Translations under genes and position numbers: made by a program
Source of the DNA: Nocardia iowensis
GTDB lineage: Bacteria > Actinomycetota > Actinomycetes > Mycobacteriales > Mycobacteriaceae
Length of the DNA: 64,000 nt
Direction of reading: 5' to 3'
NCBI RefSeq assembly: GCF_019222765.1
Contig: NZ_CP078145.1
Location: forward strand, 4,154,001 to 4,218,000
Notes under the pieces: model-generated
Told to the model about the DNA's origin: nothing
Seen by the model: the letters and a program-made list of their open reading frames with translations, nothing else
Databases searched by the model: none
In this document: piece after piece, positions 16,228 to 25,139 of the stretch
Numbering within the stretch: the first letter of the stretch is position 1
How the letters are laid out: every line of letters begins with the position of its first letter

Positions 16228-17772
16228 TTACTTGATGAGTCCGCCGTGGTACATCTGGTCCTTTCCGCGCTGCGTGGCAGCAGACTTCGTCGTCGCGCGG
16301 CTGGGCGGGTCAGCGCTGAACGCGTAAGTCGCGACCGAGTAGGCGATCGCACCGGTGTTCACGGCCAACGCCCGGTCATTGATGTTGGCGATCGTGTCGC
16401 ACGGCGAGTGGTAGCAGGGGTCGTAGGCCTTGCCTGCCTCGCCGCCGAACATCTGCTGCTCCTCCGGCGTCTTGATGCCCTCCGCGCCGGTGAACAGGCC
16501 ACCGGCCGGGATGCCGACCGCGATGAACGGGCCGTAGTCCGAGCGGCCGTCGAACGGTGTCGGAACATGGGGGATGCGGAGCATGTCGAAGTAGCGAGCG
16601 AAGTTCTTCTCGATCTCCGCCGAGCCGGCCGGCCCGCCCTCACTGCCGTCATAGATCTTGAACGCGTAGTTCGGTGACCCGATCATGTCGAAGTTGAGGT
16701 AGAGCCTGAGCTTGTTGCGATCCGCCTCGGGCAGGTTCGCCACGTAGTGCTCCGAGCCGAGCAGGCCGAGTTCCTCGGCGCCCCACCAGGCGAACCGGAC
16801 CTTGTTCTGCGGCTGGAACGCGGCCATCCGCAGCGCCACCTCGAGCAGCCCGGCGCTGCCGGAACCGTTGTCATTGATACCGGGGCCACTGACCACGGAA
16901 TCGAGGTGTGCCCCCGCCATCACGACCTTGTCCGCGTTGCCGCGCTTGGTCTCGGCCAGCACGTTGTGGGTTGTCCGCGTCGTGCTCTCGGTGTCGGTCT
17001 TCAGCCGGACGACCGTGTTCGCCGGGGAGGCGAGGTCCTCGCCGACGGCGAAGCTGGTGCCGACCACCGGCACGGTGACGCCGGGCCCGCCGAGCGTCCC
17101 GGTGAAGGTGTCGGTGCGACCGGGTTGTCCCTCGTTGAAGATGATCACGCCGGATGCCCCTGCGGCCTGGGCGTTTCGTGCCTTGTCGGCGAAGGGACAG
17201 GTACCGCGCTGAAGCAGGGCGATGTTGCCGGATTTGAAGCCCGCGAAGTCCTGGGCCTCACAGCCGGAGGTCGAGGACGGTTCCGGCGAGGGTGGCAGGA
17301 CGAGATCGACGCCCTGGACCGTCGCCGTCGGATTGCCCGAGCCCGAGTAAGTCAACGTGGCGAAATCGCCGAGCTGACTGCCGCCGGGAGGGGTCGGCCG
17401 GTACGTCTTGGGCTCTGGGGAGATTTGCTCCATGACCGCCGTCGACCGTTCCTGGAAGAACGGAAAATCGAATTTCTGCAGCGTCACTTGATAGCCCGCG
17501 CGGCGCAGCTTTTCGGCCACGTAGTCGCGCGAGGCGTCATAGCCAGGCGTGCCCGCGGCGCGGTTGCCGCCGTTGGCGTTGGCGATGTTCTGGAATGCCT
17601 CCAGGTGCCGTTTGATGTTGGGTGCCTGGACCGACTCGGCCAGTTGTCGCTCAGGTGGTGCGCCGGGGTCGGCATATGCCGCCCCGGCCAGTCCGAGCGA
17701 TAAAACGAGGGGCACAGCGGCGGTGGCGGCGATAACACGGCCGGTTCTGACGCGGCGGAAGATACGGGGCAT
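16228..17772 (-). CDS. secreted M28 zinc aminopeptidase with PA domain
   Basis: A 514-residue exported peptidase. A signal peptide (cut near GAAYADP, residue 35) precedes a helical region. A protease-associated insert with two Cys (SGCEAQDF, RGTCPFADKA) lies near residues 140-260. The M28 zinc site follows: AGAHLDSV, GINDNGSGSAG, WWGAEELGLLG, NFDMIGS and CYHSPCDT supply the His, Asp, Glu, Asp and His ligands. It resembles the Streptomyces griseus aminopeptidase and mycobacterial LpqL, but has no lipobox. It releases N-terminal residues from peptides outside the cell. The ATG at 17772 follows GGAGGAG. Confidence 0.93.
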   Translation of the reverse strand: MPRIFRRVRTGRVIAATAAVPLVLSLGLAGAAYADPGAPPERQLAESVQAPNIKRHLEAFQNIANANGGNRAAGTPGYDASRDYVAEKLRRAGYQVTLQKFDFPFFQERSTAVMEQISPEPKTYRPTPPGGSQLGDFATLTYSGSGNPTATVQGVDLVLPPSPEPSSTSGCEAQDFAGFKSGNIALLQRGTCPFADKARNAQAAGASGVIIFNEGQPGRTDTFTGTLGGPGVTVPVVGTSFAVGEDLASPANTVVRLKTDTESTTRTTHNVLAETKRGNADKVVMAGAHLDSVVSGPGINDNGSGSAGLLEVALRMAAFQPQNKVRFAWWGAEELGLLGSEHYVANLPEADRNKLRLYLNFDMIGSPNYAFKIYDGSEGGPAGSAEIEKNFARYFDMLRIPHVPTPFDGRSDYGPFIAVGIPAGGLFTGAEGIKTPEEQQMFGGEAGKAYDPCYHSPCDTIANINDRALAVNTGAIAYSVATYAFSADPPSRATTKSAATQRGKDQMYHGGLIK

Positions 17773-17833
17773 GTCGGCTCCTCCAAAGGACGGAAAACTC
17801 CCGATCGTCGGAGGTTAAGCCGGTATATCGCAT

Positions 17834-17861
17834 TGGGGAAACCCCAGTTGAACTACTGGGG
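17834..17861. terminator. alternating GGGG/CCCC hairpins
   Basis: TGGGG-AAA-CCCCA (17834-17846) and CCCCAGT-N6-ACTGGGG (17842-17861) share the central CCCCA, so only one hairpin can form at a time. On the minus strand the larger one ends with TTT, like an intrinsic terminator for the MarP-like gene. Because it also lies upstream of the M28 gene, it could instead be a control site for that gene. Confidence 0.5.
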
Positions 17862-17897
17862 AAGGGAATTCGCTACGATCGGCCGACGAAATTTGTT

Positions 17898-19049
17898 CTA
17901 GTTAACGCACCGTCCGGTGTCGACGGCGTCATCGGATTCGTAGGCATGCCCGATGCGTGAAAGAATCTCGGGCAGGCTCGCAGCGAATCCGGCGCCGCTG
18001 CCACCCTTGTCGATTCCGAACACCAGGCCGAGCGCTCGGCCCTGCGTATCGACGACCGGGCCGCCCGAATTGCCCTCGTGGATCGAGCCGTTCAACGTGT
18101 AGGTCAAGCGTTCGCTGGTCGAACCGTGATAGATATCGGGAACCTGCCGCACGATGTGGTTCTCGACGCGCGCCGCGGCGGCCGTGTACAGCCCGCCGCT
18201 GGGGTAGCCGAGGACGATCGCGTCGGCTCCTGACGCGGCGGGTTCCGGCGCGACGGTGACCGCGGGTGCCGTGAGGCCGGGTACGCTGAGCACCGCTAGA
18301 TCGAGGCTCGGATCGAAGTGCACCACAACGGCTTTCATCGGACCAGTGGGCGTATCGACCGATGTGCTCATGGTGCCGGCGACAACATGTGCGTTCGTCA
18401 GAACCAGTTCGGGTGCGATGACGAAGCCGGAACCGAACTGCTGCCGTTTGCAGGCGGGAGCCGAACCCCGGATCCGCAACACACTCTTCTGGAGGTCGGC
18501 CGGGACTCGGCTGTCCAGAATGCCGGGATCCGGCGGCGGCAGCGGAAGGACCAGGCCCGCATCGACGAGTGGGGTGGCGAGTTTGCTCGGCAGTCCCGCC
18601 AACCAGTACGGCGCGACATCGTCCACCGTGCGCACGACCACCGAATCACGCACGGCGGCCGCCAGCCCCGGCGACATGGTCAACGGCACCGCGAACATCC
18701 ACACCGCGAGCGGCACCGCGACCGCGTGCACACAGGAACCACCAATGGCGTCCGCCCGTTGGGCGGCCGCACCGCGCACCGCTCTGCGTGCGACACGCCC
18801 AAGCCGCTGACCGGCGGTTTCGCCGATCGCCACCAATCCGACGATCAGCAGTACAACGATCAGCAACCGGGTGCGGCCTGGCGCGAGCTGAGCCAGCGTC
18901 ACCGCCGCGATGCCCGCGCCGAGCGCGGCGCCCGCGACGATACCCAGAAAGCCGAGCACCGCGGTGATCGCACCACGACGCCAGCCGATATACGCGGCCC
19001 CGGCGGTCGCCGACAGCGCGACGAGGTCGAGCCAGTTCGGCAAGTTCAC
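17898..19049 (-). CDS. MarP-like membrane-anchored serine protease
   Basis: A 383-residue protein. Four hydrophobic helices (about residues 5-140, CvpA-like) are followed by a chymotrypsin-fold protease outside the membrane. The triad is visible as TNAHVVAG (His), SLDLAVLS (Asp) and GNSGGPVV (Ser). Two Cys (ACKRQ and the C-terminal GRCVN) may form the regulatory disulfide known from M. tuberculosis MarP (Rv3671c), which protects against acid and oxidative stress. A GTG at 19049 is chosen: TACATT lies 6 bases upstream, so the message may be leaderless, and length then matches MarP (397). The longer frame from 19166 would overlap the next gene. Confidence 0.88.
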   Translation of the reverse strand: MNLPNWLDLVALSATAGAAYIGWRRGAITAVLGFLGIVAGAALGAGIAAVTLAQLAPGRTRLLIVVLLIVGLVAIGETAGQRLGRVARRAVRGAAAQRADAIGGSCVHAVAVPLAVWMFAVPLTMSPGLAAAVRDSVVVRTVDDVAPYWLAGLPSKLATPLVDAGLVLPLPPPDPGILDSRVPADLQKSVLRIRGSAPACKRQQFGSGFVIAPELVLTNAHVVAGTMSTSVDTPTGPMKAVVVHFDPSLDLAVLSVPGLTAPAVTVAPEPAASGADAIVLGYPSGGLYTAAAARVENHIVRQVPDIYHGSTSERLTYTLNGSIHEGNSGGPVVDTQGRALGLVFGIDKGGSGAGFAASLPEILSRIGHAYESDDAVDTGRCVN

Positions 19050-19116
19050 GTCTCCAATGTACTGAGGATGTCGAAAGGGGACTGTCCGGTATGGCTGGAC
19101 GATGTGGCCTGACGGC

Positions 19117-20115
19117 TCAGTGCTGCCGAGGACCGTAGGTGTTGAGGAACAGCACCGGTCCCGCACCGAATCCGGCCGCGGTATCGAGGTGCAGTAGTGC
19201 GGCCAATGCCTTGGCGGTGTATACCGTTTCGAGTCGGAGCCCGTCCTGGGCCGCGAGGGACTCGGCTTCGCGAGCGGCGGGCGTCGGGTGGCCGTAGCCG
19301 GGGCCGAGCCAGTCCGTTGTGCTGGTCAGGTCGTCCGGGCGCAGGCCCGTCGGCTCGAATCGGGCCCCACGCGAACGCAGCAGCCGTTCGGCCCGCTTGG
19401 CCAGGCGGACGATGTGCGGGGCGTCGAGGGGGAGGGCGTCGTTGACGACGACGCCGACGACGCGCGTCTTCAGCCCGGCCAGCCGTAGGCCCAGGGCCAA
19501 ACCCGCCGCGGTGCCACCGGACCCGACGGCCGTGACGAGGTGGCTCGGCTCCGGCATCGCTCCCGCGGCGATCTGGTCGGCCAGCTCGAGCGCGCCTTCG
19601 ACGTAACCGAGCGCGCCGATCGGCGACGATCCGCCCACCGGCAGGAAGTACGGTCGAGTGCGACCCCGCATGTGCCGCAGGTACAGCCAGGGAGCGGTCA
19701 GGATGGTTCGCCGTTTGGTGTGCGTGAAATGCAGTGTCGCGCCGGACTTCTCCAGTCGTTTCAGCTGGGCGCGGACGTGGTCGTCCATCGGCTGGTCCAG
19801 TAGGGCGAGCACGGTCTCGATGCCTTGGTCGCGGCCGTACAGCGCGGTGGCGAGTCCCCAATTTGTCCCGGTGCCGCCGACAGTGAGGATGGTCCGTGCG
19901 CCACGTCGATGTGCTTCGGGCAGTAGCCATTCCAGCTTACGGACCTTGTTGCCGCCCCAGCCGCCGTCGCCATAACCGCTGTCGTCCTTGCACCACAGCG
20001 GAACTCCGGTGCCGACGTCGAGCGGTCGGATCGGCGTGGGTGCGGCGCCGAGTCGGAGGTACGGCACGGTGTCGGCTAGGTCAGGAAAACGCTGGTGCAG
20101 CAATGAATCCGACAT
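19117..20115 (-). CDS. PLP-dependent D-cysteine desulfhydrase / ACC deaminase family
   Basis: A 332-residue fold-type II PLP enzyme. WGGNKVRKLEWLLPEA contains the PLP-binding Lys of this family; TVGGTGTNWGLATAL and AVGSGGTAAGLALGL are phosphate-binding loops, and NTYGPRQH ends the protein. The family includes D-cysteine desulfhydrase and ACC deaminase; the motifs shown do not decide between them. The start (20115) lies one base after the stop of the TetR gene (TGA-C-ATG), so translation is coupled. The operon appears to be acyl-CoA dehydrogenase, TetR, then this gene. Confidence 0.85.
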   Translation of the reverse strand: MSDSLLHQRFPDLADTVPYLRLGAAPTPIRPLDVGTGVPLWCKDDSGYGDGGWGGNKVRKLEWLLPEAHRRGARTILTVGGTGTNWGLATALYGRDQGIETVLALLDQPMDDHVRAQLKRLEKSGATLHFTHTKRRTILTAPWLYLRHMRGRTRPYFLPVGGSSPIGALGYVEGALELADQIAAGAMPEPSHLVTAVGSGGTAAGLALGLRLAGLKTRVVGVVVNDALPLDAPHIVRLAKRAERLLRSRGARFEPTGLRPDDLTSTTDWLGPGYGHPTPAAREAESLAAQDGLRLETVYTAKALAALLHLDTAAGFGAGPVLFLNTYGPRQH

Positions 20116-20116
20116 G

Positions 20117-20743
20117 TCAGCTTCCCGTGGAAGGTCTGGTGATCGCCTCGGGGATGCCGAGCAGCGCGGCTTGCACCTCGTGCAGCCGGTCCACATCCCC
20201 TCGGATGCCTGCGACATTATCGTTGTAGAGGAATGCCTCGCCGAGGCGGACCAGTGCGTAGGCGAGCAGATCCGGCTCGACCGGTGGTCGGTAGCCGTCC
20301 TCGCGTTCGGCGCGGGCGATGAGCTCGCGCACGGTGGCCACCACCAGCGGCTGTACCGGGCCGTCGCTCGCGGTGAGAATCCGCAGTCCGGCCAGCGGCT
20401 CGTTCTCGAAGTAGCGCCGGAACGGCACGTTGTCGGTCATCCAGCGGTTGACCCGGTACAGCACGTCGAGGATGCGCCGGGCGCCGGTGGAGCGTCGCCG
20501 GGCGTCGGCGCGGGTGAGCAGCGCGGCGAACTCACCGGCCAAGACCGTGCCGAGGACGCCCTCGCGCGAGCCGAACCAGCGATAGACCGAGGCGCGGCTG
20601 AGTCCGAGTTCCGCGGCGATCGCCTGGATATCCACCCGCTCACCGGCCAGGAAGGCGCGGCGCGCCAGGCCGATGACCTCTTCCCTGGTCGCGGACGCCG
20701 GTCGTCCTGGCGGGCGGGTGGTCCGCTGGCTGGGGGTGGTCAT
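20117..20743 (-). CDS. TetR-family regulator, QsdR-like
   Basis: About 208 residues. The HTH is VDIQAIAAELGLSRASVYRW followed by FGSREGVLG, preceded by a PPGRPASATREEV arm as in QsdR-type regulators of Rhodococcus. The ATG at 20743 is used. The upstream ATG at 20758 lies inside a palindrome that looks like the operator and has an AAGG directly against it, so it is less likely. It sits between the acyl-CoA dehydrogenase gene and the PLP enzyme gene, all in one direction. It may control an acyl-type signal or substrate, by analogy only. Confidence 0.82.
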   Translation of the reverse strand: MTTPSQRTTRPPGRPASATREEVIGLARRAFLAGERVDIQAIAAELGLSRASVYRWFGSREGVLGTVLAGEFAALLTRADARRRSTGARRILDVLYRVNRWMTDNVPFRRYFENEPLAGLRILTASDGPVQPLVVATVRELIARAEREDGYRPPVEPDLLAYALVRLGEAFLYNDNVAGIRGDVDRLHEVQAALLGIPEAITRPSTGS

Positions 20744-20751
20744 CGGCAAAT

Positions 20752-20775
20752 GGTACATCCTTCGGCATATGTACC
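20752..20775. promoter_or_regulatory. operator palindrome GGTACAT-N10-ATGTACC
   Basis: Perfect seven-base arms (20752-20758 and 20769-20775) with a ten-base spacer, just upstream of the QsdR-like gene. Likely its own operator. The same heptamers occur in the reverse order with a five-base spacer at 35898-35916. Confidence 0.6.
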
Positions 20776-20778
20776 GAA

Positions 20779-22575
20779 TCAGAACCAGCTGTCCCGCATC
20801 TCCAGCGTAGTGGTGTCGAGCCGGGCGAGCAGGTCCAATGCCGGTGCCGTCTTGGGCAATTCGAACCGATAGAAGTATCGCGCCGCGTGCCGCTTACCGT
20901 CGTAGAAGTCGCCGGACCGATCGGCGGTGGCCAGTAGTTGTTCGAGCCAGATCCAGGCCAGGACGATGTGGCCGAACGCCTCGAGATAGACCGAACTGTT
21001 CGCCAGCGCGGCCTCGAAGTCGCCGGCGGCGAACAGGCCCGCGGTCACCTCTACCAGCCGCTGCCAGGCCGAATCCAGTTGTCCGGCAAGCTCGGCCGCC
21101 TCGCCACCGGCGGCGCGGGCAGCGGCAACGGTGTCCTGGACGCGACCGCCGAGCGCGAGCAGGCTCGCACCACCCTGCTGGGTTACCTTGCGCCCCAGCA
21201 GATCTAGGCCCTGGATGCCGTGGGTACCCTCGTGGATGGGGTTGAGGCGGTTGTCCCGGTAGTGCTGTTCGACGTTGTATTCGCGGGTGTAGCCGTAGCC
21301 GCCGAGCACCTGGATGGCGAGATTGTTGGCCTCCAGGCACCATTGCGACGGCCAGCTCTTGGCGATCGGGGTCAGGATGTCGAGCAGTAGCGTGAGCGCC
21401 CGCTTCTCGTCGGCGGAATCGGCCGTGTGCTGTTCGTCGACCAGTCTGGCGCAGTAGAGCACCAGCGCCAGCGCACCTTCGGCGTAGGACTTCTGCGCCA
21501 ACAGCATCCGCTTGACGTCGGCGTGCTCGATGATCGGGCGCTGCGGCGCGGACGGATCGGCGGGCAGCTTCGCGCGACCCTGGGCGCGGGTGCGGGCGTA
21601 GTCGAGGGATTCGAGGTAACCGGTGTAGCCGAGCGCCGTCGCGACCAGGCCGACGCCGATCCGCGCCTCGTTCATCATGTGGAACATGTAGCTGAGGCCG
21701 CGATGCGGTTCGCCGACCAGGTAGCCGACAGCGCCCGCCGCGCCGCCCGGCGTCCAGCGGCCTTCGCCGAAGTTGAGCACCGTATTGACGGTGCCGCGGA
21801 AGCCCATCTTGTGATTGAGCCCGGCCAACGCGATGTCGTTGCGTTCGCCGAGCGCGCCGTCCTCGCCGACCAGGAACCTCGGCACCACGAACAAGGAGAT
21901 GCCCTTGGTGCCCGCCGGACCGCCGGGAATCTTCGCCAGCACCAGGTGCACGATGTTCTCGCCGAGTTCATGGTCGCCGCCGGAGATCCACATCTTCGTG
22001 CCGAACAGCCGGTAGGTGCCGTCGTCCTGCGGTTCGGCGCGGGTGACGATATCGGCCAGCGACGAACCCGCCTGCGGCTCGGACAGGCACATCGTGCCGA
22101 AGAACCGCCCCTCCAGCATCGGGCGGACGAACCGTTCGGTGAACTCCGGGCCGGTATGGGCGACAAGAAGGTTCGCGTTCGCCACGGTGAGGAACGAGTA
22201 GCCCGCGGTGCCGGGATTGGCCGCCTGGAACCACGCGTAGCTCGCCTGCGCGACGGTGGCGGGCAGCTGCGCCCCGCCGAGCTCATAATCCATTGCCGCG
22301 GCGGGCAGTCCGGCCTTGGCGAAGGCCGCGAGCGCCGTACCCACCTCGGGAATAATGGTGACCCGCTCGCCGTCGAACGTCGGCTCGTTCGCATCGTTGA
22401 GCTTGTTGTGCGGCGCAAAGTATTTCGTGGCCAGCTGCTCGCTGAGCTCCAGCACGGCGTCGAACGTCTCGCGCGAATGATCGGCGAAGCGTTCACGTTT
22501 GGTGAGCCCCTCGACGTCCAACCACTCGTAGAGCAGGAAATCGAGATCGCGCCGGGAAAGCAGCGTAGACCGCAT
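20779..22575 (-). CDS. acyl-CoA dehydrogenase (long form)
   Basis: A 598-residue FAD enzyme of the long acyl-CoA dehydrogenase type with an extra C-terminal helical domain. Signature stretches are MCLSEPQAGSSLADI, YRLFGTKMWISGGDHE, GFRGTVNTVLNF and the C-terminal VLGGYGYTREYNVEQHYRD, whose Glu-Tyr region is the usual catalytic area. It introduces a 2,3-double bond into an acyl-CoA, passing electrons to ETF. The ATG at 22575 follows AAAGGACGGCTG. The upstream ATG at 22602 lacks a site. It leads a unit with the TetR gene only 20 bases away. Confidence 0.92.
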   Translation of the reverse strand: MRSTLLSRRDLDFLLYEWLDVEGLTKRERFADHSRETFDAVLELSEQLATKYFAPHNKLNDANEPTFDGERVTIIPEVGTALAAFAKAGLPAAAMDYELGGAQLPATVAQASYAWFQAANPGTAGYSFLTVANANLLVAHTGPEFTERFVRPMLEGRFFGTMCLSEPQAGSSLADIVTRAEPQDDGTYRLFGTKMWISGGDHELGENIVHLVLAKIPGGPAGTKGISLFVVPRFLVGEDGALGERNDIALAGLNHKMGFRGTVNTVLNFGEGRWTPGGAAGAVGYLVGEPHRGLSYMFHMMNEARIGVGLVATALGYTGYLESLDYARTRAQGRAKLPADPSAPQRPIIEHADVKRMLLAQKSYAEGALALVLYCARLVDEQHTADSADEKRALTLLLDILTPIAKSWPSQWCLEANNLAIQVLGGYGYTREYNVEQHYRDNRLNPIHEGTHGIQGLDLLGRKVTQQGGASLLALGGRVQDTVAAARAAGGEAAELAGQLDSAWQRLVEVTAGLFAAGDFEAALANSSVYLEAFGHIVLAWIWLEQLLATADRSGDFYDGKRHAARYFYRFELPKTAPALDLLARLDTTTLEMRDSWF

Positions 22576-22605
22576 CAGCCGTCCTTTCGAGACATGTCCC
22601 ACCTA

Positions 22606-22618
22606 CTGTATCTTACAG
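22606..22618. promoter_or_regulatory. CTGTA-TCT-TACAG palindrome upstream of the acyl-CoA dehydrogenase
   Basis: A perfect five-base inverted repeat 31-43 bases upstream of the ATG. On the minus strand it contains TAAGAT, a reasonable -10, so it may be an operator over the promoter. Confidence 0.4.
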
Positions 22619-22638
22619 CGGCGCGGCGTCTCGACCCC

Positions 22639-22697
22639 GACACCGCCTCACAGGGAGTGCCCGCGCCCACAGCGGGTGTAGCCGCTGTGAGGCGTGT
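22639..22697. terminator. large stem-loop between racemase and dehydrogenase genes
   Basis: GACAC-c-GCCTCACAG (22639-22653) pairs with CTGTGAGGC-GTGTC (22684-22697), 14 pairs with one bulged C. The 30-base loop has a nested CCCGC/GCGGG pair. No T-run follows. It lies upstream of the acyl-CoA dehydrogenase promoter and just after the 5' direction of the racemase gene's stop is reached, so its role as a terminator is uncertain. Confidence 0.45.
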
Positions 22698-22755
22698 CGA
22701 ATCCCTGCGATCCCTCGGCGGGGTGGCGGTTGGGTGGGTAGCGAACCGGGGCGGG

Positions 22756-23877
22756 TCAGCTGGTGACGCGGGCGATCCGGTCGGGGTGCACTCCCCAGCC
22801 GGACAACAGCTTTCGGACCTGCTCCGGGTCCGATGACAGCGGGGCGGGAGTGTCGACGGGTGTGCGGTCGAAGCGGGGTGCGGGGGCGGGCTGGCGGACC
22901 CCATTTACCTCGATGAAGGCGTTGCGGGCCTGGTTGTGCGGGTGTTCGTGGGCTTCCCACGGGCTCAGGACCGGCGCGACGCAGGCATCGGAACCCGCGA
23001 AGACCTCGGCCCATTCATCGCGGGTGCGTTCCTTGAATTTGGCGCCGAGCACCTCCTTCAGCCGCGGCCAGCCGTTCTTGTCCAGCTGGAACGGCAGATC
23101 AGGGGCGTCGATGCCGAGGATCGCCAGCATCTGGTTGTAGAACGGGATCTCGACGCAGCCGACCGCGAGGTACTGGCCGTCGGCGCATTCGTAGGTGTCG
23201 TAGAAGGGAGCGCCCCCGTCGAGCATGTTCTCGCCGCGCGGGAAGTTCCACAGGCCGAGGTGATGCAGCCCGTGCATGGACGCGGTGAACAGGGCGGAAC
23301 CGTCCACCATCGCCGCGTCGATCACCTGCCCCTTGCCGGAACGTTCGCGTTCGTACAGCGCACCGAGCACGCCGAGTGCGAGCAGCAGGCCGCCACCGGC
23401 GAAGTCGCCGAGCATGTTCGCGGGCGGTACCGGCGGTTCTCCGGCGCGGCCGACCAGACCGAGCGCGCCGGAAATCGCGATGTAGTCGATGTCGTGGCCC
23501 GCGGTGTGGGCCAGCGGACCTTCCTGGCCCCAGCCGGTCATCCGGCCGTAGATCAGGCGCGGGTTACGAGTGGCCAGGTCCGCCGGGCCGATGCCGAGGC
23601 GTTCGGCGACACCGGGCCGGAACCCTTCGATCAGCACATCGGCGTGATCGGCGAGCTCGAGCAGTGTCTCCCGATCGGCGGGGTCCTTGAGATCCAGTGT
23701 GATGCTGTGCTTTCCGCGATCGAGCGGCCCCTCCGGCGAGACGATGCCCTCGCCGGGTTTCCCGCCACGATCGACCCGGAGCACCTCCGCGCCCAGATCC
23801 GCCAGGACCATCGCGCCGAACGGGCCAGGCGCGAGGCTGGCGATCTCGATGACTTTCACTCCGTGCAGTGGTCCCAT
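22756..23877 (-). CDS. alpha-methylacyl-CoA racemase / family III CoA-transferase
   Basis: A 373-residue CaiB/BaiF-fold protein. PLHGVKVIEIASLAPGPFG at the start, AGHDIDYIAISGALGLVGR and ANMLGDFAGGGLLLALG follow the alpha-methylacyl-CoA racemase (AMACR/MCR) pattern, in which the His and Asp of these two blocks do the proton exchange. It likely switches the 2-methyl centre of branched or sterol side-chain acyl-CoAs before beta-oxidation. The ATG at 23877 follows a GAGAGCGGAG site. The nearby acyl-CoA dehydrogenase fits such a pathway. A CoA-transferase function is the alternative. Confidence 0.88.
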   Translation of the reverse strand: MGPLHGVKVIEIASLAPGPFGAMVLADLGAEVLRVDRGGKPGEGIVSPEGPLDRGKHSITLDLKDPADRETLLELADHADVLIEGFRPGVAERLGIGPADLATRNPRLIYGRMTGWGQEGPLAHTAGHDIDYIAISGALGLVGRAGEPPVPPANMLGDFAGGGLLLALGVLGALYERERSGKGQVIDAAMVDGSALFTASMHGLHHLGLWNFPRGENMLDGGAPFYDTYECADGQYLAVGCVEIPFYNQMLAILGIDAPDLPFQLDKNGWPRLKEVLGAKFKERTRDEWAEVFAGSDACVAPVLSPWEAHEHPHNQARNAFIEVNGVRQPAPAPRFDRTPVDTPAPLSSDPEQVRKLLSGWGVHPDRIARVTS

Positions 23878-24013
23878 GTCTCCGCTCTCTGTCACCCTCG
23901 ACGACGGCATGCGGCCACGGCCGAACCCCGCCCGTCCGGATCGGTGCCCCGAGGCTAAGCCCGGCGCGCGGCCTCGCCAATGACCGGCGCGCTCGAGAGA
24001 GCGTGACCGTAGC

Positions 24014-24106
24014 GCTCACGACTCCGCCTCGCTGGCGCTCGGCTACGTCGTGCGCTACCGGCGCGCTGTGTCTTTGGCTCGCTCGCTGACGCTCGCTCAC
24101 GACTCC
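24014..24106. repeat. direct repeat GCTCACGACTCC with GC-rich filler
   Basis: GCTCACGACTCC occurs at 24014-24025 and again at 24095-24106, separated by sequence rich in CTCGCT/GCTCGG words. The second copy supplies the last codons and stop of the phosphotransferase gene, suggesting the 3' end of that gene was shaped by a repeat insertion. Confidence 0.45.
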
Positions 24107-25134
24107 CCGAGCAACTCCTCCAGCCGCGCGACGGTGACCGCGGACAGGTCGCCCATGCCGAGGTAGGTCGATATGCGCAGTAGCGCCACGGAGAGGAGGA
24201 CCGCGCCGAGGATCTCGTTGAACCGCAGCCGACGCACCGGCCAGCCGGTGGCGGCTTCGTAGCGTGCGACGGTTTCCTCGCGGCTCGGCGTGCCGGGCAA
24301 GCGCGGCTTGCCGAGGTATTCGCTGGACACCCAGTCGGTGAGGAGCAGCCAGGCCAGATCGGATTCGTGGTCGCCGAGGTGGCCGACCTCCCAGTCCAGC
24401 GCGCCGAGCACCGCGTAGTCGTTGTCGTACAGCATGTTCGACAGCCGGGAGTCGCCCCAGCAGAGCGTGACGTGCTCAGGGTCGTAGCGATTGTCGCGGA
24501 GCCAGGTGAGTGCCCGTTCGATGGTGTCGGGTATCTGCGGCGCCGCCCAGTGCACGGCCCAGTCGAGGTAGTTCACGGCTTGTTCGACCGGGTGTGCGCC
24601 GAATCGGTCGAGGCGCAGGAAGTCCAGGTGCAGTGCCGCCGGGTCGAGCAGGTGCAGCCGGGCCATGGTGTCGACGCAGCCCCACCACATCGTCGTCCGA
24701 TCCTTCGGCGCCGCTTCGAGATACATGCCGGATTCGTGATACGGCGGTACATCGCTCGGTGTCCGCCCGCCGTCGATGCGATCCATCAGCAGGTAGGGGC
24801 TGCCGAGGGCGGTGGCATCGGTATCGATCCACCGCACCGTCGGAACCGGAATGCCGGTAGGTGCAAGACGTTTCATCAGGACGAACTGGCGCCGCAGATC
24901 GTAGTCGGGGAACAGTGGCACCTCGGGCGGCCTGCGGAACACCAAGCCGAGGGGTTCGTCCGCGCCATCGATGCCTTCGACGGTGAAAAGGTAAGTGTCG
25001 GAGGCAAAGCCTTGCTCCGCCCGCTGCCACCCGGTGATGGTGGCTTGTCCGGCATTCGGCAGCCGGTGCCGGATCACCTCTTCGAGCAGCGGCGGAATGT
25101 GTTCGGGGGCCGGGCGCTTGGTCCCATCGGGCAT
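24097..25134 (-). CDS. APH-family phosphotransferase, acyl-CoA-metabolism type
   Basis: A 345-residue protein kinase-like phosphotransferase. VTLCWGDSRLSNMLYDND is the catalytic loop (the usual HGD is CWGD here) and LGALDWEVGHLGDHESDLAW holds the metal-binding Asp. A nucleotide-binding N-lobe (GFASDTYLFTV) precedes it. Relatives sit beside acyl-CoA dehydrogenases in mycobacteria and may phosphorylate hydroxyacyl compounds, not antibiotics; that is inference. The ATG at 25134 lies 5 bases after the stop of the CrtC-like gene, so they form an operon. Confidence 0.85.
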   Translation of the reverse strand: MPDGTKRPAPEHIPPLLEEVIRHRLPNAGQATITGWQRAEQGFASDTYLFTVEGIDGADEPLGLVFRRPPEVPLFPDYDLRRQFVLMKRLAPTGIPVPTVRWIDTDATALGSPYLLMDRIDGGRTPSDVPPYHESGMYLEAAPKDRTTMWWGCVDTMARLHLLDPAALHLDFLRLDRFGAHPVEQAVNYLDWAVHWAAPQIPDTIERALTWLRDNRYDPEHVTLCWGDSRLSNMLYDNDYAVLGALDWEVGHLGDHESDLAWLLLTDWVSSEYLGKPRLPGTPSREETVARYEAATGWPVRRLRFNEILGAVLLSVALLRISTYLGMGDLSAVTVARLEELLGES

Positions 25135-25139
25135 TGCGC

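Noticed and set aside
21427-22836. A 469-residue plus-strand frame
   Set aside because: Antisense to the acyl-CoA dehydrogenase; His/Arg-rich shadow translation.
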